64,000 nucleotides of DNA. Origin: Brevipalpus yothersi. Taxonomy: Eukaryota; Arthropoda; Arachnida; Trombidiformes; Tenuipalpidae. Positions 48,629-60,641 of this stretch are shown here, piece after piece; the stretch's first letter is position 1, and each line of letters begins with the position of its first letter. Where the stretch lies: the NCBI GenBank assembly GCA_003956705.1, contig QZCP01000268.1, positions 366,495 to 430,494 of the forward strand, given 5' to 3'. A program made the translations under genes and the position numbers. The notes under the pieces are model-generated. The model worked only from the letters and a program-made list of their open reading frames with translations. It was not told the origin of the DNA and did no database searches.

Positions 48629-48906
48629 TGTGAAAAATTTTTCGGGTGGGATTGACGGCTATGAATTCTTTCACTCAACAAAGAATTTTCTCCCGCGAGA
48701 ATACTCCGATACTAGCCCGATTGGCCGCAAAGATGATTTGAACTCGAAAAAAAGCAAATCAAAGGAACAATGCAAATATTCTCGTGGAACTTTTCATGGG
48801 ACGATATCGAAATCGGCGTGCGAATATGAACTAGCTATCATGATCTGAATTATGATTCACCTGAGCCTGGAGCATCAAATGAAGTGACGAAAATTCAGAG
48901 TTGCTA

Positions 48907-48915
48907 TTTTATATA
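48907..48915 (-). promoter_or_regulatory. Probable TATA box of the Ser/Pro/Tyr-rich secreted protein gene
   Basis: The complement reads TATATAAAA, about 280 nt before the first ATG at 48628. This predicts a start near 48880 and a 5' leader of about 250 nt in the first exon. Confidence 0.55.
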
Positions 48916-48971
48916 CACTCTAATGGTGATAAAGGTCAGAGTGAGTAAAAGAAAAGGGGATTTGAGAAGGA

Positions 48972-49028
48972 GGAGGAGGAGGCGAAGAAGAGAGAGAGAG
49001 AGATGGGATGGTAAATGGGAGAGGGCCG

Positions 49029-49070
<42 letters not shown>
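48972..49070. repeat. (GA)n-rich purine tract
   Basis: About 100 nt of GGA and GA repeats lie directly upstream of the inferred TATA box. GA tracts near promoters can bind GAGA-type factors; this is only a possibility here. Confidence 0.8.
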
Positions 49071-49071
<1 letters not shown>

Positions 49072-50454
49072 GCTTTTGTGTATCATCGATATACCTCCCC
49101 TCCGATAACTGTAAGATCGTCACACAATGTCAATGAAGTGTAATAGTTGAGCATAACTATCCAGAAGCCGATTAAATAGACGTACTAATCGTTTAAACAC
49201 TTTCAAAATTTTTCTGAATACCAACAAGAAGATTCAACTAACAAGTTTATGAACATTATATGTTCATATATCAATGATTTGTAATTGTTGTAAGAAAAGG
49301 GAGTGAATTTATAACTAATACAATTTATTTTCAAGTGACCTTACGGTCGTGCGAATAGAGCATCCATCAAAGTGCTCTTCAACTCTTTCACAAGTGTCTA
49401 CATGCTGCACAATATTTGAACACTTCTTTTTTCTTCATCATCACATTTGTCGAACACGCATCGACATTACTTTCTATTTTATCATTAAACAAAAATCATT
49501 AAATGCCAATCGTTCCAACACACACACAGTTCTATTTCGATTATCTCGATGTTCTATGCGATCTTTTTCTGAGAAGACTTTTTAGTCGACCAATAACTGT
49601 TTACAGTATGTACATCTCGATGGTGGCTATAAAATGGAAAAATTTTCGATCTCAAATAAATCAATAACGGTGTTAAGTGAAGCCTTGGCATGTCTCATTA
49701 CAGCTTCCCAAGTATACTGACAATAAGGTTCAAGGAGTCTTGCTTTTTTCTAATCAACGTTGAGCTGATTCCCCAAATTATTAAATTTTTCTATATGAAA
49801 GCTCTTGGCTAATAAATTCCAAGGACTGTGGTCCACTCATAAAAAGATCATTAGTTGCGAATACGGGGAGAAGCAAAAAAATTGGACAAAATGCTAGAAA
49901 TCATCCGTCATTATTCTGGAAATATTTCAGAAATAAGAATTTGAAGTTCAAGATCATGTGTCTTTGCCAAGCTGCATCAATGGATTGTTTACAAAACGTC
50001 TTTGGATCACACATGCTTTCTCTATTTATTTCTCTCGCTTGCTGGGCTCATGATGAAATTCGACTGATGATCAGATTGAAGGGAGAACTCAATCATCGCG
50101 AGCTTTGATTCGAATTCATCTGGATGGAAGCCTTTTCAAATTTAATCGGCAGCTTATTGCTATATTGCCCATTTCCCCAGCGAAAATTCCACCAGTTTTC
50201 GTAACGATGAATTTTCAGGGTAAAAAAGAGTATCGATGGCGAAATGATCGTTCACGTACATCCGACTATCGCGCGTAGACATGTTAACGCAATCCATGGG
50301 AACCTACGAAATGTTCTAACCTTAATTAGTCTATTCGCCAGCAATTGATGAAGGTAGCGCTGTTCATCATTTTGAAGGAGAAGTGGTTAACGCCGATGCT
50401 TGACGTAACTTTCGTTTTCACTCTTGCTTGTCTGGCATAAGCCCAGTGCACAAG

Positions 50455-50524
<70 letters not shown>

Positions 50525-51511
50525 CACCATAGAAGTATTCCGATTCGAGGAGGAATTCTTGTGAACTCAATCTCACATCGTTTGTGAACATTCATTTTTA
50601 CATGTGCCAAATACGATGTGGCGGTGGTTGAAAGGATGCAGGAAAGGAAATGCTTGAACCATAGAAGAGAGGGCGAGAGAAAGAGAGAGAGAGGAAGATG
50701 GAGCGTTCATCATCCTCACACAGCATCATGAGGTTATGAGAGAAGTGGTGGTGGAATTATGAATGGCAAGGATGGTGGAGATATAAGAAAACAAGGACAC
50801 ACACATACATACAACATCGCCCACACCTTGTTAATCACATAGACAAAAAGGGGAATATAAACTGAGGGGGAACCATAACGATAAAAGCACAAGCTCTAAA
50901 TATAAATGATTTTTGTTTATCCCGAAAGTTGGTGTGATGATCAGTGGTCATTGGAGGCTTTTAAATAGATGTAAACATGTATTAGGTTCTCGTGAGAACG
51001 TTATTGTGGATTTAATCCAAAGTGGTTAAATCTATTCAATCTTAATCAATCAGATTACAATCATATTAATGCATCTTTTCGATTTTCAATTCTATCTAAT
51101 CAAGGCAATCTTTTTAAGGATAGTCTTGCACATCAAAGAATTATACACATTAGTATACAGTGATGTGTGTAAGGTTTGCGAAAAAAAGTGGCCAGAGACA
51201 AAAAAGAACAAAGACAACAAAGGTGAACGAGGCTCGATCAATTATCGAATATATTTCCACAAATATCTTTCCCGAATGCCATCCCGCTTCCAGGTATCAA
51301 CACTGAAAGCAGATCGAAGGAATAATGAGGGACGTGCGAGAGTGCGAATCGATGTAGGCATGAGAAATAAGTGAGTTAATGAGCTAGATGACAAGAATCA
51401 CCGCGATGGAATCAAAATCATTTAAAATATGGTTCAGAATGAAAGATAATAGTGAAAACGAGCAAAAAGAGGTTTATCCATTAGGCATTTCGAAAGCATT
51501 CATCTAGCTTT
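49071..51511. other. Intergenic, secreted protein gene to tropomodulin
   Basis: No recognisable gene. A plus-strand frame at 51069-51374 (101 codons) has no motif and weak composition. A long (GA)n tract is listed separately. Confidence 0.45.
50455..50522. repeat. (GA)n microsatellite
   Basis: About 33 GA units, the longest pure dinucleotide run outside the gap. Confidence 0.9.
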
Positions 51512-54500
51512 TCAACTCTTTTTGGGTGTGGACGATGTATCGTCGTTGGTTTTCGGTTGTGGGACAGAACTTTTAGAACCGATCCTCTGGAGTCTCACTG
51601 TAAAAAAGGAGATAAAATAAGAAGGTGAGCAACAAGTCGTACAATAATAGCTGAGATGGGCTAGATAGAGAAGAACATAAGATTCAAATATTTCATAAAT
51701 GTGTGACATCAGCATGGCGATGTAGAAGCGGAAGAAACGTTTGAGTTATTTTAGTAAAGATAGATTTGGGCCAAAGTAAACATAGACTAGTTGTGAAAAT
51801 TCTCAGAATGACTCTCAGTTGAATGCAGCCCATTGTGTCTGATGATCTAAAAATATAGGGCTATTAAATCATGCTGATCTAGAAGAAAGATGAGTGACCT
51901 CTCATCGGAAATGGATAGTATACTATTAAAGTCACTATGGTTGTGAAATATTCGATCACAGAGAATAATCGAGCGAAATTGCCATGCAATTTTTACTCCT
52001 AGCGCTGCTCAGCTTTACACTTCTACATATGTCTAGTGATTGATGATGTGACTTTCTCTTTTTCTCTTTCTCACGAAAACTCTCACTCACATACACACAA
52101 ACATGCAACGAACGTCACTCACTCAGACATCTCGAGAAAAAAAGCGCTCACTCTATAAATATGAACAGCAACGTTGGAAGGTTGATCTTAGTAGTGCATT
52201 CAAATAGTCAATGAGGAGCTTCCACGTCGTTTCTGTGCTCTTTTTCTATCTAGATGTTGTTTATCGGTTATGAAAAACTCCGAATCGATTGAGCGGGAGA
52301 AGAAAAATTGGGAAAAAGATCATCATGCTGTTTGATGTTCGATGGGAGGAGAATTAGAGACAGGGAAAAGATGGGAATTCGAAGGATTCGAATGATCTTA
52401 CAATCATCCCTGTTCTGTTGCAACTGTTGAGCCACCCTCATTCGAGCATCAGGAACATCGAGATTCAGTCCCAGCCGAAGGAGTGTCTTATTTTGTTCCA
52501 CTAATTTTGCTATCTCCATTTCAATACGATTTCCCAAGATAGCTGGACGCTGATTGGCAGCACGATATTCTCGAATGGATTGATTAACATTTATAGCATT
52601 GAGAATGTCTCGGACCATTGGACCAGAAAGAAAATTTGACTCTAGATTTAAAGTTGTCAAAGTCTTGTTTTCTTTGAGAGCCTCAATCAAGACCTGTAGG
52701 GTGGTAAGGAGAAAGTAACAAAAAATATTTGATGAGCATAACAATAACAACGATTCCTGACGATCGGATGATTCATTTGAAACTCACAGAGCATGGCCCA
52801 TCTGTTAAGCCTGTGTTTGCTAGGTCCAATTCCTTCAAGGTTGTGTTCTTACGAAGACCTTCGAATAATTTCTTGAAAGTATCTCGAGGTATATGCTTTA
52901 TATTATTCCAATTCAATTGTGATAATGAAGATTCATTCTTGACAACTGCTTCTGATGTTTTTTCAACATTAGTATCATTATCTGGTAGATTTGGAACTCT
53001 TTTAGGAGCAGTCGCTTTAACTATAGAAGAAAACTTAGTCCCGGCGTTCTGCTCTTTGTTAGTTATGGATGCATGAAACTGATCTTGGTTCAAAAGAGAA
53101 TGTAGCCCCAGAATACCGGCCAAATCAACGAGGTCAGCTTCAGTAGCGTTCTTCAGAGCTTCCGAAGACTCATCATCAAGATCGAGCAGAATTTTTGTCT
53201 CTTCATCCGAAATTTTGGGCTGTTCCTTAGGTTTCCAAATAGTACCTAAATGGAGAGGAGATGTTATAATACAAACTCATGAGAATTATTAGTTTAGGGG
53301 AAAAAAGCACTCAACATAGTTTTGTTTGAAAGATAAATAATAATAAATCACATGATAAATGTGTCAAATCGAATGAATGGGTTGATTGAATAAGCACTCC
53401 ACTGAGAGAAGTGAGAGACGGAAGATGTAAGATGTAGAGAGTGGCGATAGGGTATGGCAAATTGTTAAAAATGTAACCAGAACATCAACCCTATCTAGTA
53501 GTGTTCGAAGAACCCAAAATAGTTTCTTATTTTACTAGAAAAGTTATAGAGGAAAGATTTTAGCAAAGAGAAGAGAAATTTTCACACTCGTGAATGACTC
53601 TAGTTTCGATTTGTTCCCTTCCGCTCTTTCTGCCTTCTCTCAATGGCTCTTTCTCATCTTCTCTGAAAGATCAACGAACTCATGATGGATGATGATAACC
53701 CCTATGAGGAATGAAAACTGGGAAGAAACTATATGTTAGAGCTACTCATCCGTCAAGAAAAAAGGATAAAAAGATAATAAGTGAGTAAATTTTCTCAGTT
53801 GATATATTTCCGTGATTAATCGAAAGACGAAAACTCAAGAGAGCAGGGACTCATGAGAGAGGATCTTAGACCAACGAACATGAATCTCTTTAGCGCAGAA
53901 TAAGGGTCAAAAATTCTTTAGAATGATTTTCTGATAAATTCGCGAGGAATTAGTGAACTAACAGGAACGCCTCCGATGGGTGAAGGATTTCAGTTTAAAT
54001 GAATTTCTGAAACCCATCCAGAATGCATCTGAGAAATCTGATAATGAACAATGAATCTCATTCATTTGATAAATTTCATACTATGTTACATCATAATCAC
54101 ATTAAGTAAAGAGAAAGAGGTATCTATCTATCTATGGAATTGAATAGAGCTCACTCTTCAAGTAAAATCTATGGAGTGAAAATCCACTGATAACTAGCTA
54201 GAGAGTCAAAATTATGACACCATTCTCAAGATTGACAAGGGAAAATATTTTTTCATGTGAGTATTTTGTTTCTCAAAGCAGTTATTTATTTAAGTGGAAA
54301 AACCACCTCAATTGTGATTATTTTCATAATATCGCATCAGTCCACAGTTAAAAAAAGAGGAAAAGAGATGACGACTGCAAGTTTCAAATAACCTGGATTT
54401 GGATGATAAAAGCAAATAATTCACTTCATCTTCATCTTCAGTACAGACTCTGCAGCATGATTTAACATTCATGAGTTTGCAGTAAGAGTAGAGAGAGAGA

Positions 54501-56879
54501 AAATAATCTTGTGAGCCCAGTTGGGGAGTGAAATGATAGCGTCAGAGAATCCCCTGTCCAAAAGAATTCAGTGGGAATGAAGAAGAGAGAACGAAAAGAG
54601 TGGGAGTCATGGGGAGGAACCTCAAGACGATAATCTGGTTTAATGCCAAAATGGTTACAAAAAAATTGTATAATTAACTTGTCGAGAATTTTGCATTATA
54701 TTGTGGACTGATTCCTTGTGAATATGCCAACTCTACTATGGTTAACCCTTCTTTTTGATAAAACTGAAGAGAGAGGATTTAAGGAAGGGATGTTATGAGA
54801 AGACAATTCTTCCTGCTGGAAGATGATTTGGCCATGCATTTTACAGTTTTCCCTTTCTTTTTGTTTTAGATTGAGACAAGAAAAAGATAAGAAAGGAACA
54901 CAAAAGGTTCCAAAAACTGGGAGTACTTAGAAGTGTTGGAGAAGCTAGTTTCGAGTTTTGGTACTGTGCACACACAGATGACACAATTCATCAACAATTA
55001 AAGCTAAAAGATGAGCTTCCGGGAAAATTAAAGAGCAGCAAGATATAGAATAGATATCTGCTCCTTCAACAAGAGAAGCTCTAGTGATGAGAGCTCATTT
55101 AGATAAGGATGTGACCTTTCCCTAGTTATGTTTCCAGGTTGAGGCATTATATGAACATTTCAATCCTTGACAAGACAGGTAATATTTTTTCTAAGTTATG
55201 AGGAGAAAATTGAAGAGGTACATCTTGCAAATGACCTTCCAGCGATGAAGATTGAGAGGCAGTGAGATTTCATGCTCTTGGAAATGCAGAAAAATCTTGA
55301 ATTGAAAGGAATTTTGAATCGATTAACCATTAATAGCAAGAGACATAATGATTATCGATGAAAGATCTATTCTTAGTATACAACAGAGAAATGCGTCAGC
55401 CTACAAGTGAGAAAGAGAGAGTCAAGTAGTTGAGCTTACTGTTTGAGCTTAGTTGAGTACTCTGAACTCTCTTTCTCATTGTTTTCGGTGAAAGTTGCGT
55501 TGATGGAGAAAAAAATTCTGAGAGGTGATCAATAGGCTAGCAATTCATTGGATGATTTATGGCAACAAAAATCTCTCATGAAGTGTTTCACAAGGACTGT
55601 GATAGAATGAATAGTCAGTGTGAGTGAGGGATTCAATTGTAAAACAAAAAAAACAGAGAAAGGAAATGGTTCGTCATTCAATGACACACCTATTTCCAAT
55701 ATTTCATGCTTGTTATTGCAAAGCTCTTCTCCATAACACAATAGGAATGATTTCCAAAAATTGAGGAAAAGATATCCGTTCATCAACAGGAATTCAAATC
55801 AGAAAACATGCAATACATGCTGATATGAGTTCACAAAAGTCATTTTGAAAATACCAGGATATTGACAGTCATGTCAGAAATCGAGAAACGATCATCTACA
55901 AGAGACAAAGTTCTGTTACACAACATGAACCTAACTGTGCACTTCTAAGCGGTGTGTATCTTATTCATGATCGAGGAGACCTAAATACTTCGCAATCACC
56001 TAGAAGTCACATCTCTTCAAGCCTACGAGAACATTTGTCTTCTCTGTTGTTACTGTAACGAAGAGTATTTTACAGCACAACTTCTACGAACATTCGCAAC
56101 TCTATCCATACTGGGACCAGTAACTTCTTTTTTGACATTCTTTCTTCCTTCTTTTCTCCTTCCCAGTACCTCTTATCATCTTCTCTCGTATACAAGTTCC
56201 TTGAAATAGCATTCCAAAAGGTAGGAGTAGAAAGAACTAATCACGGTAGGCTTTCCATGGATGAACATGAAAACAAGAGGAACATAAACATTACACCGAA
56301 CACCTACTCACCTTTCTTGACTCCTGGCTGAAATGGCTTATCCTCTGGCCAATCTTCTTGAGCGAGAGCATAATTCTTGAGGAATTCAAGCAATTTTTTT
56401 CTATCCAATGGTCCAGTGGGACCCTTTTTCGTCTGTTCACGACATCTCATGGAAGGTGGGATGTGAGGATCATCTGGATCCACATCGTTACTCAATTGTT
56501 CCAATTCTTCCTCAGTCAATTGGTTGAGCAACTCATCGATGGGTATATTTTCATACTCTTTCAATTCTTTTCCATACAACAGATGTATACCACCGTCGAG
56601 CTTGTTTTTCTTTTCATTGTTGAGTTGTGGTTCAAGGTACCGCACTTTGGTTGTTTTAGTCACCTTTTTCATGGCGAAGAAGAAGAGGAAGAAGAAGAAG
56701 AAGGAAGGAGAAGAGATGGAATATTCAGATTAGGAATTTGATCGAAGAAAAGCAAAAATTGGTAATAGAAAAATTTTTTTTCATAACATTATAAATCTAA
56801 TCGCGAATTAATCACAAGCAAAACAACACACAACCTTAGTATATTCGAATTCAAACTCATCATATTCTGGTTGACTCAT
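51512..56879 (-). CDS. tmod: Tropomodulin
   Basis: Five minus-strand exons fit in phase: 56879-56835, 56663-56312, 53245-52788, 52693-52402 and 51597-51512, giving 410 residues. The N-terminal half has the tropomyosin/actin-binding segments (YGKELKEYENIPIDELLNQL, DVDPDDPHIPPSMRC, TGPLDRKKLLEFL). The C-terminal half is the leucine-rich-repeat cap (LNWNNIKHIPRDTFKKLFEG, LKELDLANTGLTD, TLTTLNLESNFLSG, RLGLNLDVPDAR). Tropomodulin caps actin filament pointed ends in muscle and membrane skeleton. Two starts compete: an upstream exon MSQPEYDEFEFEYTK (weak GTTGTG donor) spliced to VTKTTKV, or an ATG at 56672 at the end of the intron's CTT-rich tract, giving 398 residues. The tail after the repeats is short and basic. 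Confidence 0.92.
53246..56311 (-). other. 3-kb intron of tropomodulin
   Basis: No nested gene is recognised. Being placed after the first actin-binding exon, it could contain an internal promoter, but none was identified. Confidence 0.55.
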
Positions 56880-57494
56880 CTGAGAATAGATGATGATAGT
56901 AGTAGAAGAAGAAAAAAAAGAGGAGAGTAATGAAAAGAAGAAGAAGATATATTATAAAATGATGGTGAAGAGAGGGGTTCTTTTTATAATATATCCGTTG
57001 ATAGTAGTGGTAGTCAAAGTATCTTTCCCACACCACACACACACACACACCGCTTCGATAAATAAAAACGCAAAGTAGAAGTAAAGTAAAGTAATTCAAC
57101 TTAATTCAACATAAAAGTAACGCTTCTTCTCACGATCATCATCATCTTCATGAGATATTCACGATTCATGATGGAAAAAAAATAATCTCAAAAGTTCCAC
57201 CCTGAAGTGGTTGTGAAGATCGCCGCTTGAGGTCGCTCCAGTGCATGTTGTTGGGGGGAGCAAATGAGCGCGCCTTTTGAATTGACTTTTTAAATGTTGC
57301 ACAACAATAACAACAGCAACGTGTTTTGAAGGCACTGTTTTTGTTGTTGTGAACATTTTGTGAGTTCATTAATTGAACTTGATTTTCAATTACTTTGATC
57401 GTTTTAGTTGATCATCTTTTGATTTTTTAGTTTTCATTGATATGTGGAGATGAATTAGTGTTCAGTCATCAATTTGTGTGTACTTTTGTGAGAC
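56880..57494. promoter_or_regulatory. Divergent promoter region, tropomodulin and CCDC137
   Basis: About 615 nt lie between start codons pointing away from each other. It holds a (CA)n run near 57038-57050 and purine-rich patches. No TATA box is evident. Confidence 0.4.
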
Positions 57495-58176
57495 ATGCAT
57501 CCACGATATAGTAGAAGTAAGAGACATAAAAAATTGAAGCCAGTAGATCCAGAGGCTAATAGGGATCCATCGATTGCACCCAAAAATTATCGGTAAGTTT
57601 GTAGTTGAATTTGATTTAATTTGTTGTAGGATTGATTGAGGTGTGTGAGTAGAAGAGATGATGGTTTGCTTATTTTATTTGACTCTTTAGACGGCTTTTA
57701 ACCAAGGAAAGGATTCGAATACAAAAACTTTCAGAGCAACATGTACCTAAAAAATTGCTCAATTTAACCCAAAGTAAGCTCTATCTTTTTTGTCTTGAGT
57801 GGAAAAAATGCTGATTATATTTTTATCTGCTAATTTAGTTCCAAAGCAGGTGAAAAGAAGTAAGCCCAAGAAAGAAACTCGATCACTGTTGAAATTGACC
57901 ACAAATCTGGCCGAAGGTGATAGCAAGGGAGCTACTAAACCTGTGAAAGATCTTCCACAAGTTATTCAACAAGGGCCTTACGAAAGTCAAACTATTTTCC
58001 TTAAAAGATTAGATAGAATGTGTGATATGTTAAGAACAGAATCTGCTGTTGAATCGAAATTCGGACTCTCTGATGCCAAGTTCAAAAAGTCTGAAAAGAA
58101 GCTACAACGTCGTCGAGAAAGAGATAAGAAGCGTAAGAAGAAGAAGAAAAAACGTCAGGAGTCTGATTGTGAATAA
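57495..58176 (+). CDS. CCDC137-like basic nucleolar protein
   Basis: Three exons fit in phase: 57495-57592, 57691-57773 and 57839-58176, giving 172 residues. The protein is very basic. The core PQVIQQGPYESQTIFLKRLD corresponds to the human CCDC137 region with KFKQRKGESDGAYIHRM. The C-terminal KKSEKKLQRRRERDKKRKKK matches its KKAFQKRRLDKVRRKK coiled coil. Human CCDC137 is a nucleolar/chromosome-associated protein with no defined enzyme activity. It is shorter than the vertebrate form. The first ATG at 57495 gives MHPRYSRSKRHKK. The stop codon overlaps an AATAAA signal. Confidence 0.75.
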
Positions 58177-58177
58177 A
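58172..58177 (+). terminator. Poly(A) signal overlapping the CCDC137 stop codon
   Basis: AATAAA contains the TAA stop (58174-58176), implying a 3' UTR of only about 20 nt. The complement of 58178-58183, directly next to it, reads ATTAAA, a possible signal for the convergent gene. Confidence 0.6.
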
Positions 58178-58228
58178 TTTAATGATAATTAAAGTACAAA
58201 ATTTCCAAATCAAAAATTGATCTTTGAA

Positions 58229-59345
58229 TCAGAGAGAATAACTTATCGATTGGCTTGTTGCAGTGCATTTCATTATTTTCTGCCTCTCATGTGTTGCCGT
58301 CACCCAAGCACGTCCCATTTCGATCCACAATCGATCATTAACCTCTCGAAGACGACATGATACTGCAGCTAAATTTTTACGAGATAACATTATTGGCAAA
58401 GCTTCGATTCTTCTTTCCAGTAGAACGAGCTTCTCTTTTTCCCGAAGAATGTCTTCCGATATTTTACTCAATACTAGCTCTCTCTTCTGTGTATAACTTT
58501 GAAATATTTCTTCTACAGTTGGCTTTAAAAGATCTGGTGACATGGAAACATTCAATGAACTATTGTTACTATTAACATCATTATTACCGTTATTTCCACT
58601 TTCATGTTGCGGTGTTGGAGGCTGAGGGGCCACTTTTGTCGGCATAGCTGTACTTATGTTCAACGTGATACCGTTACTGTTGAGATTATTATGGCCATTC
58701 AGATTGTTCGATCCATTAAATACATCTCCTCAAACGGAATTTCTCATGTTATTATTATCAGTTAACGTGTGCCTTCGGTTGAGGATTGGCCCGTTGGAGG
58801 CAGTTGAGCTGGGACACATGATTTCATCCATGGCACCGGTTGACGCTGATGGTGAGAATGCAACTGATGCGGATGAAGCATTTGAGGATGCTGATGAAGA
58901 AGATTGCCGAATCTGTTCAGCAACCATATGACCAACGTGAACATTAGCGGCTTGAGCGTCTTTCAATATTTGCCCGCAAATTATCGGGAATCGAAAGTGA
59001 TCGTGATTCAGACTTTTCTCGATTCTTTAGACGATTTGCTTGCTCTTGGGATGATCTGATAATACAGAAGAAAACAAAATGTGTTGGGAAAAAGTTTCAA
59101 CAATCTACTGGATTCCCTATACAGCTACAATGTTCATTCCCATGCATTTTCATTCTCACTTGTCGATGATAGAAATTCTTATCATCTGTGTAAATTATTT
59201 GGTTTCGAGGAATTTGAATCGAATTCTTTGACTCACCAATCAGAGTAGATGCTGTGACTAGGTTGTTCCTGAGAATTGTTATCAGGTAAAGATTCCGTTT
59301 CTTCACAAACGATTAACGGTCGACCCTCACTTGAATCAGAGTTTA
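58229..59345 (-). pseudogene. Unrecognised Asn/Ser-rich coiled-coil gene with disrupted frame
   Basis: The minus strand from about 58980 to 58229 is one frame broken only by a TGA at 58732-58730. Asn-rich sequence runs on both sides (LTDNNNMRN before; FNGSNNLNGHNNLNSNG after). The last ~90 residues form a charged helix/coiled coil (VEEIFQSYTQKRELVLSKIS). Upstream of ILKDAQAANV the frame seems to shift by one: another frame reads SSQEQANRLKN to IPDNLRAN from an acceptor at 59055. An earlier coding-like exon (59345-59237) joins it only through a TGA. I do not recognise the family. It may be a decaying gene, a read-through gene, or a functional gene with assembly errors. Calling it a pseudogene is provisional. 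Confidence 0.45.
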
Positions 59346-60534
59346 CTGGAAAATAAGATCATAAGTTTGATGAAATTAGATAAGTACTCAATATCATCGG
59401 AAAGCAGATTCATGCTGATGAAAGATGGATGATAATCAATGTTCCTCAGGAAAAACTGGACAAATTGTTCCCACGAGTTCATACTCTAATGATAGGAGCA
59501 GATTCTTTCCTCAAGGCTGAGAATCGATCATCGATTCATCAATAAAATAACAAGTGTTCTAGCGATTTGGACACGTACACTTAACCAAGTTGCACCTATG
59601 TCATGTCAGAACTTGCCCAAACTCTCACTTGAGAACTTATCGAGATCATCATTTTCAATCTTGATAGCATATCATCTCAATAAATGGAGCCTCTTTTTTC
59701 TGTTATTCATAGTAGCTCATAGACATGCAGTGGCCAATCAGTGAAGATGTAACATTGTTAACATTGGCAACTTGTGAAAGTGGCTTGAAGAAAATACACC
59801 CCTTCGGCAATGTAGTCTATAAAATTTTGCTTAGTTTGTGAAATCAGAAAGATTAATTAAATTGGACTATAAAAACACTACCGAAATGGGACTTCGATTC
59901 ACTGCAAGTTCGAGGAAGATGTTCTTAACAATTACTTCTGTGGTTCGATGAGCTTTGTCAAATTGAATATGATTAAAGCTATTTCTAATGGTGATCTCTA
60001 CTCGCTAGGTTCTTACAAGATGATCTAGAGAATTCTTCCGGAAAGGCTGAAGGAAATTGCAAAAACTTTGTTTCTTGAATTTTTTGGTATCAAGCAGAAT
60101 AAGGTTTGCATGAAAAATTCATCGTTATCATTCATTTTTATAGAGAATTTCAGCTATCTTCAAGCTTGGACTGCTTTATACAATAGTTAAGTTCAGCTCA
60201 GTTTCTCCCAAAAAGTGAGATGTTCATCAAGATTTTGAACGGCAAAATTTGCCAACTCACTTACATTAAAACAAGAATGAAGAATACAATCAAACAAAAG
60301 CAAATGGATGAAATAATTAGAGATCAGAGAGATTGAGTGCTATGAACAAAATTATGGTCAGATGAAAAGAACATGTTGCAGTTGAGATGATCATCTTACA
60401 TGATAAGAGGAATGGGTTAGGTATGAATTAGAGTTGGAGGAGGGAAATCTTATGAGTAGGATAGAACACCCATGTTTCAGTTATATGAAGTCAAATCAAA
60501 AAGTTGAGAAATTTTGAGATAAGGTAAAAATTTT
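59346..60534. other. Upstream of the disrupted gene; 3' flank of the ABCA gene
   Basis: Further 5' exons of the gene at 58229-59345 should lie here or be missing. A minus-strand open stretch starting MNSWEQFVQFFLRN (near 59480) was seen but could not be joined in phase. Confidence 0.35.
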
Positions 60535-60540
60535 TTTATT
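60535..60540 (-). terminator. Poly(A) signal of the ABCA transporter gene
   Basis: The complement reads AATAAA, about 105 nt beyond the stop codon. Confidence 0.6.
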
Positions 60541-60641
60541 GTCTAATACCTTTAGGTAACTGAAGGTTCCAAAAGATATAATTTCTTTTTTTTGCTTGTT
60601 AAATTTACTTGAGTGTGTGAGAAATTGGACTCGTATCAAGA

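Noticed and set aside
51069..51374. 101-codon plus-strand frame
   Set aside because: No recognisable motif, composition unlike the real exons here, and no promoter or poly(A) context. Left unannotated rather than guessed.
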